Assembly (NCBI GenBank): GCA_017538965.1
Contig: JAFYHU010000017.1
Span: 1 to 64,000 of the forward strand
Direction: 5' to 3'
Length of the DNA stretch: 64,000 bases
Origin: Oscillospiraceae bacterium
GTDB lineage: Bacteria > Bacillota > Clostridia > Oscillospirales > Oscillospiraceae
In this document: in pieces, positions 32,679 to 42,246 of the stretch
Numbering within the stretch: position 1 is the stretch's first letter
Layout of the letters: each line of letters starts with the position of its first letter
Program-made: the position numbers and the translations under genes
Notes under the pieces: model-generated
Database searches by the model: none
Told to the model about the DNA's origin: nothing
What the model saw: only the letters and a program-made list of their open reading frames with translations

Positions 32679-33320
32679 TTATCCGAATTCTCCGGGCTTT
32701 TTCAGAACGCGGTAGACGCCTTTCTTTTCGTGCGCCAGCACGCCGCGATCACAGAAATCCTGAAATACCCGGATCATATGGCGGCTGCTTACGTTCAGGG
32801 AGCGGGCGATGTGGGCGATGCCGGTGATGCTCTGGCCGGGTTCCGCCCGCATCAGAGAACGCTCTACACGGGATTTGAGCGGGATGTTGTCATGCCCCTG
32901 TGCGGCGCCGTGCAGTTTGTTGGCAAGAGACAGACAAATCCGATGCAGGAACACTGGATCGCGGAGCAGCTGCTGCCGGTAGGACTCCATATGCAGGGCA
33001 ATCGTATAGACATCGGTTCTGGCTTCCACAAAAAAGGGCATAAAGTCCGCATTGATCAGTTCCATCTCTCCGAGCATCTGTACTTCATAATGATTCGTAT
33101 CGAAGCTGATGGTGGAACTCTCGTCAGGCATATCATACAGCAGGAGCTCTCCTTCCGCCACGAACTGGAAATAGCGGCTCGGAGAAAACGAACTGGTCAG
33201 CAGTTCCCCGGGAGAATAATGAAGCAGAAACAGCACCGGCTGACAGGAACTGAAATACTCATTGATCCCGAGCTTCTCAATATAGGCATCCCGCAGTTTT
33301 CTGTTGTTGACGGTTTCCAT
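32679..33320 (-). CDS. Crp/Fnr-family transcriptional regulator
   Basis: A 213-residue regulator with an N-terminal cyclic-nucleotide-binding-like beta barrel (about 20-120) and a C-terminal winged helix (SITGIAHIARSLNVSSRHMI, the HTH, then FQDFCDRGVL). No Fnr-type cysteine cluster is visible, so the signal is not obviously iron-sulphur. It is divergent from the glycoside operon, and a Crp-type palindrome sits between them. It may also be read with pssA-psd, which start 55 bases downstream. Confidence 0.88.
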   Translation of the reverse strand: METVNNRKLRDAYIEKLGINEYFSSCQPVLFLLHYSPGELLTSSFSPSRYFQFVAEGELLLYDMPDESSTISFDTNHYEVQMLGEMELINADFMPFFVEARTDVYTIALHMESYRQQLLRDPVFLHRICLSLANKLHGAAQGHDNIPLKSRVERSLMRAEPGQSITGIAHIARSLNVSSRHMIRVFQDFCDRGVLAHEKKGVYRVLKKPGEFG

Positions 33321-33424
33321 ACGGCATCTCTCAGTTCTTCCGGGGACCAGGCCTTCTTATCCGGACATTTGTATGTTTTTGTACAGAATGCATAAGAAAG
33401 CTGTCCGGTTTTTTCATCACAAAT

Positions 33425-33466
33425 GTGACACGTGTCACCACAGATCGCCTGATTCTTTTATATACT
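33425..33466 (+). promoter_or_regulatory. Crp-type operator and promoter of glycoside operon
   Basis: TGTGACACGTGTCACC (33424-33439) contains the perfect 14-bp palindrome GTGACACGTGTCAC (33425-33438) and fits the Crp consensus TGTGA-N6-TCACA. TATACT (33461-33466) is the -10 with no good -35. The operator centre lies about 41.5 bases before the predicted start, the class II activator position. Confidence 0.7.
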
Positions 33467-33521
33467 GAAAACAGCAAAATTACAAGCCCCAAAATTATAT
33501 TTTTATGAGAGGAGACATCCT

Positions 33522-34667
33522 ATGGAAGAAAAAATTCTCGGCTACGGCGTCATCGGCACCGGCGTCTACTGCGACCACTATTTCGGCACCCTCGGCCCGG
33601 TATTCAAAAATGTGCGCCCGGTCGGCTGTTCGGATCTGAATACCGAAGCTGCAAAAGCCGCGGCAGCACGCTGGAATGTCCCCAAGGTCTACACGACAGA
33701 AGAGATGCTGGCGGACCCCGAAGTGGACATCGTCATCATTCTCACCAATCCCTCCTCCCACTACAGCCTGACCATGGCCGCCCTGAAGGCGGGCAAACAT
33801 GTCTACTGCGAAAAGCCTCTGGCGGACAGCCTGGAGCAGGCCAATGAAATCGTCGAGTTTGCCGCCGAAAAGGGCCTCTTTGTCGGCGCCGCGCCCGACA
33901 CCTTCCTGACGCCGGAATTCCAGACGGTCCGCAAGCTTCTGGACGAGGGCGCCATCGGCAAGGTCATCAGCGTCACGGCCAACTATGTCGGACCCGGCGC
34001 GGACCTCTGGCACCCTAATGCCGGCTACCTCTACAAGAAGGGCGTCGGCCCGGCCCTGGATATGGGCCCCTACTTCCTGACCTCGCTGGTCACCCTGCTC
34101 GGCCCCATCGAAAGCGTCTTCTGCTACGCCAACCGCGGCTGGGATGTGCGTAAGATCTGGGACAAGGATGTGGAAGTGGAAGTCAACACCAACTACTGCG
34201 CCGTCCTGAAATTCCGCAGCGGCGTCATCGGCAACCTGAACCTGACCTATGACGAGTGGAAGTCCAGCCTGCCCGGCATGGAGCTCTACGGCACTGACGG
34301 CGTCCTCTTTGCCCCCGACCCCAACGCCATGATGGGACCCATCAAGCTGCTGAAGGCCGAGGACTTCAAGGCCCTGGTCAACGGCAAGGGCGACAACATG
34401 GGTGCCCGCCTCGGCGCCATCTACGGCCCGGAGAGCTGGGGGCTCTTTACCGAGATCGATACGCTGGCGCCCCGCGTAGGGAATCAGCGCGGTTCCGGCG
34501 TGTCCGACATGGCAGCGGCCATCACGGAAGGCCGCAGGCCCCGCGTGAGTGCCGACCTCTGCCGCCACGTCACCGAGGGTATCAACGCCTTTGACGTGAG
34601 CGTAAAGACCGGCGAACCCTACAAGATGACCACCACGTTTGAAATGCCCGCCGCCATGGTATTTTAA
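33522..34667 (+). CDS. Gfo/Idh/MocA-family oxidoreductase, candidate glycoside 3-dehydrogenase
   Basis: A 381-residue NAD(P)-dependent sugar oxidoreductase. Rossmann loop GVIGTGVYC (residues 6-14), EKP motif YCEKPLA with Lys at residue 98. In characterised C-glycoside pathways (DgpA, CarA, DfgE) such an enzyme oxidises the sugar C3 hydroxyl so that the C-C bond can be cleaved; that role is inferred from the next two genes. First gene of the nine-gene operon; AGAGGAG before the ATG. Confidence 0.83.
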   Translation: MEEKILGYGVIGTGVYCDHYFGTLGPVFKNVRPVGCSDLNTEAAKAAAARWNVPKVYTTEEMLADPEVDIVIILTNPSSHYSLTMAALKAGKHVYCEKPLADSLEQANEIVEFAAEKGLFVGAAPDTFLTPEFQTVRKLLDEGAIGKVISVTANYVGPGADLWHPNAGYLYKKGVGPALDMGPYFLTSLVTLLGPIESVFCYANRGWDVRKIWDKDVEVEVNTNYCAVLKFRSGVIGNLNLTYDEWKSSLPGMELYGTDGVLFAPDPNAMMGPIKLLKAEDFKALVNGKGDNMGARLGAIYGPESWGLFTEIDTLAPRVGNQRGSGVSDMAAAITEGRRPRVSADLCRHVTEGINAFDVSVKTGEPYKMTTTFEMPAAMVF

Positions 34668-34682
34668 GAGAGGAGAGACGGC

Positions 34683-35555
34683 ATGTACAGATCTGATATT
34701 ATCGGACCCAAGAGAGGCGTTGCTCTCTACAGCTATTCCGCCGAGTTCGGCTTTGAGAAGACCCTGGAAGACTGCTTCGAGGATCTGAAGGACATGGGCG
34801 CCACCGGCGTCGAGATCCTCGCCAACACCCACATCGAGAATTACCCCTATCCCACGGACGAATGGGTCGACTACTGGTTCTCCCTCTGCGACAAGTACCA
34901 GATCGAGCCGGTCGAATACGGCCACTGGATCGACTGCCGTGTGCTGCAGGACCGCATGCTGACCACCGAAGAGACCGTCGAGCGCCTCGAGCAGGATCTG
35001 CGTCTGGCCCACCGCCTGGGCTTTAAAGTGCTGCGCACCAAGATGAGCGTCATCAACGACGCGCTCGACCCCGTCGAGAACTGGCGCGACATCATCCGCG
35101 GCGCGCTGCCCCTGGCCGAACGTCTCGGACTCACCATGTGCCCCGAGATCCACATCCCCACCAACCTCAAGAGCCAGATGATCGAAGATTACGTGGCCTT
35201 CATCAATGAAACCGGCACGAAGAGCTTCGGACTGAACATCGACTTCTCGGTCTTCCGCCATAAGTTCAACGAGGGCGAGTTCGTGGATCCGCACTTCGTT
35301 CCCAACGAGCCCGAAGACATCATCCCCCTGCTGCCCTACATCTACTGCTGCCATGCCAAGTTCATCAACATGAACGACGAGTTTGAGGAGACCACCATCC
35401 CCTACAAGGAGGTCCTCACCATTCTCCGCGATCACGGCTGGAACGGCTATCTGCTCAGCGAGTACGAAGGCGCCGACAAGTACGACCAGGGCTACGAGGT
35501 CGGCCAGACACTCCGGAAGCACCACATCATGATGAAGAACATTCTGGGTTATTAA
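34683..35555 (+). CDS. sugar isomerase/epimerase TIM barrel, candidate C-glycoside deglycosidase alpha subunit
   Basis: A 290-residue xylose-isomerase-like TIM barrel. Predicted metal ligands: E155 (CPEIH), D187 (NIDFS), H224 (CCHAKF) and E260 (SEYEG), the set used for manganese in this fold. C-deglycosidases such as DgpC, CarC and DfgA are of this type and work only with a small DUF6379 partner, which is the next gene here. It would cleave 3-oxo-C-glycosides to the aglycone. An ordinary sugar epimerase is the alternative. Confidence 0.75.
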   Translation: MYRSDIIGPKRGVALYSYSAEFGFEKTLEDCFEDLKDMGATGVEILANTHIENYPYPTDEWVDYWFSLCDKYQIEPVEYGHWIDCRVLQDRMLTTEETVERLEQDLRLAHRLGFKVLRTKMSVINDALDPVENWRDIIRGALPLAERLGLTMCPEIHIPTNLKSQMIEDYVAFINETGTKSFGLNIDFSVFRHKFNEGEFVDPHFVPNEPEDIIPLLPYIYCCHAKFINMNDEFEETTIPYKEVLTILRDHGWNGYLLSEYEGADKYDQGYEVGQTLRKHHIMMKNILGY

Positions 35556-35567
35556 GGAGGCGACAAC

Positions 35568-36008
35568 ATGGATAAACAGGTCATTCAATCGGTCGGATTC
35601 CGCAATATCGAAGAAAACGGCGAAGTCACCGGCTTCCAGCTCAAAATCCGCCTGCCCTACTACCGGGGCGTATATCTCAGCCAGATCAAGCCCGGCCACC
35701 TGATCGTGGACGGCGAGACCTTCGGCGCGGACGAGATCATGTGGCGCGTCAACGGCGAGGATTATACCTATGCCGACATGCGCAAGGACTGCAAAGACCA
35801 CTGGCATCCGCTGGAGCCCGCTACCCTGCTCGTCAAAAAGCCCGGCGGCCTGAAGCAGGGCTTCCACGAGATCACCTACGGCTTCTGCTGCACGCATTCC
35901 TACATGCCGCCCTTCATGGAGGCGCTGGAAGATCCGGACAAGCCTGCGGTCATCTATTTCCGTGAATTCGGCGAGAACCAGCACCATCGCCGCCTGCTGA
36001 TTGTATAA
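35568..36008 (+). CDS. DUF6379 protein, candidate C-glycoside deglycosidase beta subunit
   Basis: A 146-residue protein matching the small subunit of C-glycoside deglycosidases (DgpB, CarB, DfgB). Features: TGFQLKIRLPYYRGVYLSQI (about 20-39), VDGETF, the KKPGGLKQG block and a late SYMPPF. The function is known only as partner of the TIM-barrel subunit, so this gene is the best evidence for the pathway. AGGAGG before the ATG, 12 bases after the previous gene. Confidence 0.78.
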   Translation: MDKQVIQSVGFRNIEENGEVTGFQLKIRLPYYRGVYLSQIKPGHLIVDGETFGADEIMWRVNGEDYTYADMRKDCKDHWHPLEPATLLVKKPGGLKQGFHEITYGFCCTHSYMPPFMEALEDPDKPAVIYFREFGENQHHRRLLIV

Positions 36009-36022
36009 GGAGGAGAAGGAAT

Positions 36023-37066
36023 ATGCTGAAAATCGGTATTCTGGGCTGCGGCAAGATCGCCCAGGTCCGGCACATCCCCGAGTATGCCGACAATCCCAAC
36101 TGCGAGCTCGTCGGCTTCTTCAACCCCACCAAGTCCCGCGCCGAGGACATGGCTGCCAAGTACGGCGGCAAGGCCTATGACACGGCGGAAGAGCTGCTCG
36201 CCGATCCCGAAATCGACGCGGTTTCGGTCTGCGCGGCAAACAACGCCCATGCGGAGCTCACCATCAAAGCCCTGAAGGCCGGCAAGCACGTCCTCTGCGA
36301 GAAGCCCATGGCCATCTCTCTCGCGGACTGCGAAGAGATGGTGAAGGTCGCGAAGGAAGAGGGCAAGCTCCTCATGATCGGCCAGAACCAGCGGTTGACC
36401 CGCGCCCATGAGCTGGCCAGAAAGATGGTCGCCGACGGCGAAATCGGCCGGGTCATTACCTTCCGCACCACCTTCGGCCACGGCGGCCCCGAGACCTGGA
36501 GCATCACGCCGGGCAAGAACACCTGGTTCTTTGACAAGACCAAGGCCGCCATGGGCGCCATGGCCGACCTCGGTATCCACAAGACCGACCTGATCCAGTT
36601 CCTGCTGGGAAGCAACGTAGTGCGCACGACGGCCAAACTCGCCACGCTGGACAAGCGCGGCGCGGACGGCAACCTGATCGGCGTTGACGACAACGCCATC
36701 TGCATCTACGAGATGGCCAACGGCACCGTCGGCACCATGACGGCCAGCTGGACCTACTACGCCGCCGAGGACAACTCGACCGTGCTCTACGGCACCGAAG
36801 GCGAGATGCGCATCTATGACGACCCCGCGCATTCCATCGTCCTGAAGAAGAAGGGCGAAGAGCCGAAGTATTTCGACGTCGAGCAGATCCAGACCAACGA
36901 CAACCAGACCAAGTCCGGCATCATCGACCTGTGGGTCGACTGCCTGCTGGAGGGCAAAGAGTCTCCGATCAGCGGCGAGAGCGTCCTCTCCGCCATGCGG
37001 GCGGTCTTCGCCTCGATGGAGAGCTCAGAGACCGGCAAGGCGGTAGAGATTCCGGCTAACAAGTAA
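36023..37066 (+). CDS. Gfo/Idh/MocA-family oxidoreductase, second copy
   Basis: A 347-residue NAD(P)-dependent oxidoreductase: GILGCGKIAQVRH (N-terminal dinucleotide loop), EKP motif LCEKPMA with Lys at residue 94, and HKTDLIQFLLG in the C-terminal half. Paralogous to the first gene but clearly diverged. It could act on a different sugar or recycle the 3-keto sugar released by the deglycosidase. Starts 14 bases after the DUF6379 gene. Confidence 0.83.
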   Translation: MLKIGILGCGKIAQVRHIPEYADNPNCELVGFFNPTKSRAEDMAAKYGGKAYDTAEELLADPEIDAVSVCAANNAHAELTIKALKAGKHVLCEKPMAISLADCEEMVKVAKEEGKLLMIGQNQRLTRAHELARKMVADGEIGRVITFRTTFGHGGPETWSITPGKNTWFFDKTKAAMGAMADLGIHKTDLIQFLLGSNVVRTTAKLATLDKRGADGNLIGVDDNAICIYEMANGTVGTMTASWTYYAAEDNSTVLYGTEGEMRIYDDPAHSIVLKKKGEEPKYFDVEQIQTNDNQTKSGIIDLWVDCLLEGKESPISGESVLSAMRAVFASMESSETGKAVEIPANK

Positions 37067-37076
37067 GGAGGAAGCT

Positions 37077-38000
37077 ATGATTCATTTCGGACTGCTGACC
37101 GCCATTCTGGACGGCTGGAATTTTGAAGAGACCGTCGACACCGCGGCGGAAATGGGCTTCGAGTGCCTCGAAGTCGCCTGCTGGCCCGCCGGCAAGGCCG
37201 AGCGCCGTTATGCCGGCGTCAGCCACATCGATGCCGAGCGCGTCCTGGAAGACGATGCGTACGCCAAGTACGTGGTCGACTATGTGACCGGCAAGGGCAT
37301 GCACATCTCGTCCCTGGCTTACTATCCCAACGTGCTGGACCCGAACCCCGAGAAGAGCGAGCCCGCCATCGCCCACCTGAAGGCTCTGATCAAGGCCTCC
37401 GCCAAACTGGGCGTTAACATGGTCACCACCTTCATCGGCCGCGACCAGCACAAGACCGTGGAGGAGAACATCGAGCTCTTCAAGAAGGTCTGGCTACCCC
37501 TCATCAAGCTGGCCGAAGAGCAGGGCGTAAAGGTCGCCATCGAGAACTGCCCCATGCTGTTCGGGCCTGACCAGTGGCCCGGCGGGCAGAACCTGATGTG
37601 CACCCCGGCCATCTTCCGCAAGCTGTTTGAGATTTGCCCGAGCCCGAACTTCGGCCTGAACTTCGACCCCAGCCACTATGTCTGGCAGGGCCTCGACTAT
37701 GTGCAGACCGTGCATGAGTTCAAGGACAAGCTCTTCCACATCCACTTCAAGGACATCAAGCTCTATCCCGAGAAGCTCCGCGAGGTCGGCGTGCTGGCCT
37801 ATCCGCTCGAGTACATGAGCCCGAAGATCCCGGGCCTCGGCGATGTCGACTGGGGTGCCTATGTCTCGGCTCTCAACGACATCCGCTACAACGGCGATGC
37901 CGTCATCGAGGTCGAGGACAAGGCCTTCGAAGGCAGCCGCGAGGATATCCTGAACTCCATCCGCCTGGCCAAGCGCTACCTGAACAATTTCATCATCTGA
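37077..38000 (+). CDS. sugar isomerase/epimerase TIM barrel, second copy
   Basis: A 307-residue xylose-isomerase-like barrel. Metal-ligand candidates: E156 (IENCP), D197 (NFDPSH), H223 (HIHFKD) and E278 (VIEVED). Probably handles the released keto-sugar (epimerase or 3-keto-sugar processing), comparable to DfgC-like genes in related loci. AGGAGG precedes the ATG. A stem-loop follows it. Confidence 0.78.
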   Translation: MIHFGLLTAILDGWNFEETVDTAAEMGFECLEVACWPAGKAERRYAGVSHIDAERVLEDDAYAKYVVDYVTGKGMHISSLAYYPNVLDPNPEKSEPAIAHLKALIKASAKLGVNMVTTFIGRDQHKTVEENIELFKKVWLPLIKLAEEQGVKVAIENCPMLFGPDQWPGGQNLMCTPAIFRKLFEICPSPNFGLNFDPSHYVWQGLDYVQTVHEFKDKLFHIHFKDIKLYPEKLREVGVLAYPLEYMSPKIPGLGDVDWGAYVSALNDIRYNGDAVIEVEDKAFEGSREDILNSIRLAKRYLNNFII

Positions 38001-38012
38001 GTCGTTCCCGCG

Positions 38013-38040
38013 CCTCTCCGCCGTATGAGCGGCGGAGAGG
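38013..38040 (+). promoter_or_regulatory. intercistronic stem-loop
   Basis: CCTCTCCGCC (38013-38022) and GGCGGAGAGG (38031-38040) pair perfectly, followed by A-rich sequence rather than U. It may set relative mRNA levels or protect the 5' segment. Confidence 0.6.
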
Positions 38041-38072
38041 AAATAAAAAGATTAACAGGAGGATACTCTTCC

Positions 38073-39488
38073 ATGGACGAAACCGTTGCCACCCCAAAAG
38101 CCCCCAAGAAAAGGAAGGGCATGAGCTGGAAACTTCTGACCGGTTACGGCCTCGGCGAGGTCGGCTGCCAGCTGAGCTGGTACATGATCAACAGCTATCT
38201 GAACATCTTCTACACCGATATCGTCGGTTTGTCGGGCGCTGCCATCTCGGCCATCGTGCTCATCGCCCGTGTCTGGGATACCATCAACGACCCGATGATG
38301 GGCCAGATTGCCGACCGCACCCATACCCGCTGGGGTAAATTCCGTCCCTATCTGATCTTCACGCCTCCCTTCCTCGCGCTGTTCAACGTGCTGACCTTTA
38401 CGGTCTTCCCGGTACAGGGCGCCGCAAAAGTCATCATCTGCGGCATCTGCTATATCCTCGCCGGCATGGCCTATACCGCCTGCTCGATTGCCTATCAGGC
38501 CCTGCTGAACGTAATCTCTGTCGACTCGCGTGAGCGCCAGCTGCTCGCCACTGCCCGCAGCACCGGTGCCTCCATCATCGGCATCATCCTCTCGTTGGTT
38601 GCCATGCCGACCATTCTGTACTTCAGCAACACCTTCCAGACGGACGGCACCAAGATGGCCGACGCCCACGGCTACTTCATGGGCACGCTGCTTATCTCGC
38701 TGCTGATGATGCCGGTGTTCTGGCTCTGCGCCGCGATCTGCAAAGAGACCTACACGGAAGAGCTGCATAAGGATCACGTGGAGAATATGGGCTTTGTGGA
38801 AAACATGAAGGGCCTGTTCCAGAATGACCAGCTGCTCATGGTCGTCATCGCCACCATCCTCGGTGCCATCTGCGTCACCGGCCGTTACGGAATCCTGGTC
38901 TACCATGTCATCTATGTCGTGGGCGGCCCCCAGTACATCTCCATCATGTTTACCGCCATGACCGTCGGCCAGCTGGTCGGCACTCTGACCGTGCCCTGGG
39001 GCACCAAGACTTTCGGGAAGAAACGCTACATGATCATCATGAACGTTGTCATGGCGCTCGGTTTTATTGCGCTTTACCTTTATCCGACCAACAATCCCTA
39101 CTTCCTGATCGGTGCCTCCTTCATCGGCTCCCTCGGCTTCGGCGCCCCCGCCATCTGCTACGGCATGGTGGGCGACTCGCTGGAGTATGCCGACTGGAAG
39201 CTCGGCAAGCGTCAGGAAGGCCTGGCCGCGTCCATGCTGTCCTTCGGCGTCAAGCTCGCCACCGCGCTTTGTGCGCCTGTGGTCCTGCTGCTTGAGGCGG
39301 TCGGCTATGTTCCCAATGTTGAACAGACCGAAGCTGCCAAGCACGGCATCAACTTCATGGTCAACATGCTGCCGGCCATTCTGGCTTTCGTATCCTGCAT
39401 CCCCCTGATCTGGTACAAGCTGGATGACAAGCGCGTCAGAGAGATCCGTGCCGACCTCGAAGCCGGCAAACACGCCTGGGATCAGTAA
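38073..39488 (+). CDS. GPH-family glycoside/cation symporter
   Basis: A 471-residue, roughly 12-span MFS carrier of the glycoside-pentoside-hexuronide type (MelB-like). Signature: NDPMMGQIADRTHTRWGKFR (TM2-3 loop). It is expected to import a sugar or glycoside with a cation, here the operon substrate. ATG at 38073 chosen because AGGAGG is upstream at the right distance; the frame continues further 5'. Equivalent to the transporter gene in known C-glycoside loci. Confidence 0.88.
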   Translation: MDETVATPKAPKKRKGMSWKLLTGYGLGEVGCQLSWYMINSYLNIFYTDIVGLSGAAISAIVLIARVWDTINDPMMGQIADRTHTRWGKFRPYLIFTPPFLALFNVLTFTVFPVQGAAKVIICGICYILAGMAYTACSIAYQALLNVISVDSRERQLLATARSTGASIIGIILSLVAMPTILYFSNTFQTDGTKMADAHGYFMGTLLISLLMMPVFWLCAAICKETYTEELHKDHVENMGFVENMKGLFQNDQLLMVVIATILGAICVTGRYGILVYHVIYVVGGPQYISIMFTAMTVGQLVGTLTVPWGTKTFGKKRYMIIMNVVMALGFIALYLYPTNNPYFLIGASFIGSLGFGAPAICYGMVGDSLEYADWKLGKRQEGLAASMLSFGVKLATALCAPVVLLLEAVGYVPNVEQTEAAKHGINFMVNMLPAILAFVSCIPLIWYKLDDKRVREIRADLEAGKHAWDQ

Positions 39489-39506
39489 TCCCGGATAACA
39501 GACACC

Positions 39507-39540
39507 ATATGACCGGATCCCTCTCGGAATCCGGTCATAT
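39507..39540 (+). promoter_or_regulatory. intercistronic stem-loop, weak terminator
   Basis: ATATGACCGGAT (39507-39518) and ATCCGGTCATAT (39529-39540) form a perfect 12-bp stem followed by TCTT. It probably allows partial read-through into the hydrolase genes. Confidence 0.65.
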
Positions 39541-39557
39541 TCTTAAGGAGTAAGAAT

Positions 39558-40592
39558 ATGCAGTTCGAAACCATCCAACTGAACGAAAAACGGAACGTGA
39601 CGCTCACCGTCATGGCGCAGGACATCGGCGGTGAATTCCGCGGTGTGACCGCCAGACCGGCCGTGCTGATCCTGCCGGGCGGCGGCTATATGTTCTGCTC
39701 GGACCGCGAGGCCGAGCCGGTGGCGATGCCCTATCTGAAAGCGGGCTTTCAGGCTTTCATTCTGCGATATTCGACCGGGGAGCACGGCCACTGGCCAAAC
39801 CCGCTGGAGGATTACGAGCAGGCCATGGCGCTGATCCATGCGCGGGCGGAAGAATGGCATGTGATCCCGGACCAGATCGCCGTGATCGGCTTTTCCGCCG
39901 GCGGGCATCTGGCCGGCGCGGCGGCGACCATGTCCGTCAACAGACCCAACGCGGCGATTCTGGGCTATGCGGTCCTGCGCGCGGACACTGCAGCGGAGAT
40001 CGGCGTGACCATCCCCGGCATTGCCGAGCTGGTCGATGAAAAGACCTGCCCCTGCTTCCTCTTCGCCACGCGCACCGACAGCGTGGTTCCCATTCAGAAC
40101 ACGCTGGACATGCTGAATGCCCTGAACCGGGCGCAGACCAGCTTTGAATGCCACATCTACGGCTACGGTCCTCACGGATATTCTACGGGCGATCCTTCTC
40201 TGCTGGGCAGCGGCGTGATGATCCCGGACCGCGCACAGGACTGGGTTGATGACAGCATCGTCTGGCTGCGCGATCTGTTCGGTGTCTTCGGCGCCGACGG
40301 ACAGGCGGAGCCGGTCTGCCGCGCGCATGTAACCGACGACGCGGAAGCATGGCTCTCGCTTGACTGCAGCGTCAGCCGGATTTTCGGCAATGCGGAGGCA
40401 CAGCGGATGCTGACGGATCTGATTGCCGTCATGCGCGAAAAGATCGTACCCTTTGCGCCGGGCATGAGCTTTGAAGAGATGATGCAGGCCATGAGCCGCA
40501 TGACGCTGCGCCAGGTGCTTTCGGAGAGGCGGATCGAAACCGACCGCTTCCATGAACTGGACGAAGCGCTGCGGCGGATTCCGAACATCTGA
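39558..40592 (+). CDS. alpha/beta-hydrolase, acetyl-esterase-like
   Basis: A 344-residue hydrolase. The oxyanion loop is LILPGGGYM and the nucleophile elbow GFSAGGHL (Ser about residue 116). Asp in FATRTDSVVP and His in YGPHGYS complete a triad. The first 240 residues resemble acetyl-xylan esterase/BD-FAE-type enzymes, and a C-terminal extension of about 90 residues is helical. It could strip acyl groups from the glycan or glycoside. No signal peptide. Confidence 0.8.
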   Translation: MQFETIQLNEKRNVTLTVMAQDIGGEFRGVTARPAVLILPGGGYMFCSDREAEPVAMPYLKAGFQAFILRYSTGEHGHWPNPLEDYEQAMALIHARAEEWHVIPDQIAVIGFSAGGHLAGAAATMSVNRPNAAILGYAVLRADTAAEIGVTIPGIAELVDEKTCPCFLFATRTDSVVPIQNTLDMLNALNRAQTSFECHIYGYGPHGYSTGDPSLLGSGVMIPDRAQDWVDDSIVWLRDLFGVFGADGQAEPVCRAHVTDDAEAWLSLDCSVSRIFGNAEAQRMLTDLIAVMREKIVPFAPGMSFEEMMQAMSRMTLRQVLSERRIETDRFHELDEALRRIPNI

Positions 40593-40606
40593 CAGGGAGA
40601 TAAACG

Positions 40607-42229
40607 ATGAAGCCTTGTTTTCATAACCCGATCATTCCCGGTTTCTATCCCGACCCGTCGATCTGTCGGGTGGGGGAGGAGTATTATCTGGTCTGCTCCA
40701 GCTTTGAACTCTGCCCCGGCATCCCGCTGTTTCACAGCCGGGATCTGCAGCATTGGGAGCAGCTATGTTATGTGATGACGCCGGAAAACGGCTTTCACGT
40801 AGAGAAAAACTGCGGAAACGGCGGCGTCATGGCCCCGACAATCCGCTATCACGACGGAGTCTTCTACGTTATCAACTGCAATTTCAGCGACCGGGGGAAC
40901 TTTGTTGTCACGGCCGAAAACCCTGCCGGCCCCTGGTCCGAGCCCCACTGGCTCACGGATGTGCCGGGCATTGACGCATCCATCTTTTTTGACGAAGACG
41001 GTCAATGCTATATCATGGGCACGGCCGACAACTGGCCGGACGGCAAGGGCGGTCTGCGCCAGGGCATCTGGGCCGCGAGCTATGACATTCAGAACTTCCG
41101 CATGGACGGCGAGCCGGTTCCGCTCTGGGGCGGCGCGATGGCAGGCGCGGCCTCACCAGAGGCGCCGCATATCTACCATATCGGCGGCTGGTATTATCTG
41201 CTGATCGCCGAAGGAGGTACGGAGTTTTTCCATTCGGTCACCGTCGCCCGCAGCCGCGGCGTTTTCGGTCCCTACGAGGGCTATGCGGGCAACCCGGTTC
41301 TGACCATGCGGCATCTCGGCCGGAAAGCAGCCATCCAGAACGCCGGACACGCCGACCTTGCGGAACTGCCGGACGGCAGCTGGTACGCGGTGTTCCTGGC
41401 CTCGCGCCTGATCGGCGGGGTGAGCAAGAACCTGGGCCGTGAGACCTTTCTTGTGCCGGTGTGCTGGGAAGCAGACTGGCCGCTGTTCACCCCGGAAACC
41501 GGCAAGGTGGAGTGGAAATACGACGCCCCGGAGAATCTGCCCTGGGCAGAAATCCCCGCCGAGCCGGTGCGCGACTGCTTTGACGGCGAAGCACTCTCTC
41601 TGGACTGGTCCTTCTGGGGCAGGCCCTACGAGAAGTTCTGGGAAATCGACAACAGCCTTACGCTCCGCTGCCTGCCGCAGACGCTGGCCGACCCGCTGCA
41701 GCCCATGAGCATGGAGCATACGCACTCGGAAGAGAACTTCGTATCCTTTGTAGCCCGGCGCCGCCTGCAGCCCCACTGCCGTTTCGCGTGCCGGATGCGC
41801 TTTGACCCTGCCGAGGGAGAGTCAGCGGGCATCGCTGTGGCGCAGGCCATGAACCACCAGGTCCATCTGCAGCTTACGCAGGAGAGCGGAGAGAAAAAGC
41901 TTCAGCTTCTGCTCTTCACTGCGGACTACGACCTGCCGCCCTATCTTCCGGGCTTTCGCTCCGTAACCAATCGCGCGGTTCTGGCAGAGAGCCCCTGTGA
42001 AGCACAGGATCTGGTTCTCGAGATGGAGCTGAATGAAAACGATTACATCTTCCGCTTTGGGCCGGACGAGGGACACCTGACCGAGTTCGGCCGCGCAGAC
42101 GGCGCACGGATTAACCCCGAAAAGGTCGGCTGCATGGTGGGAGAGATGCTCGGCATGTTTGCCAGCGGCAACGGAAATACAAGCAGCCACTGCGCTGTGT
42201 TCGACTGGGCCGAATATCAGGATCTTTGA
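40607..42229 (+). CDS. glycoside hydrolase family 43
   Basis: A 540-residue GH43 protein: NPIIPGFYPDPSICRVGEEY holds the general base Asp (residue 16). A five-bladed propeller is followed by a C-terminal beta-sandwich (from about 320). Members act as beta-xylosidases or alpha-arabinofuranosidases. No signal peptide, so the substrate is internal, consistent with the GPH importer. Followed directly by the GH3 gene. Confidence 0.88.
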   Translation: MKPCFHNPIIPGFYPDPSICRVGEEYYLVCSSFELCPGIPLFHSRDLQHWEQLCYVMTPENGFHVEKNCGNGGVMAPTIRYHDGVFYVINCNFSDRGNFVVTAENPAGPWSEPHWLTDVPGIDASIFFDEDGQCYIMGTADNWPDGKGGLRQGIWAASYDIQNFRMDGEPVPLWGGAMAGAASPEAPHIYHIGGWYYLLIAEGGTEFFHSVTVARSRGVFGPYEGYAGNPVLTMRHLGRKAAIQNAGHADLAELPDGSWYAVFLASRLIGGVSKNLGRETFLVPVCWEADWPLFTPETGKVEWKYDAPENLPWAEIPAEPVRDCFDGEALSLDWSFWGRPYEKFWEIDNSLTLRCLPQTLADPLQPMSMEHTHSEENFVSFVARRRLQPHCRFACRMRFDPAEGESAGIAVAQAMNHQVHLQLTQESGEKKLQLLLFTADYDLPPYLPGFRSVTNRAVLAESPCEAQDLVLEMELNENDYIFRFGPDEGHLTEFGRADGARINPEKVGCMVGEMLGMFASGNGNTSSHCAVFDWAEYQDL

Positions 42230-42246
42230 ACGACAGGAGAGAAAAC

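Noticed and set aside
33360..33412. terminator formed by CCGGACA and TGTCCGG before the glycoside promoter
   Set aside because: The stem is only 7 bp with a long loop; it has a T-run but is too weak to list as a feature.
33495..35987. 830-codon minus-strand ORF
   Set aside because: Shadow of the oxidoreductase, TIM-barrel and DUF6379 genes, which have motifs and ribosome sites.
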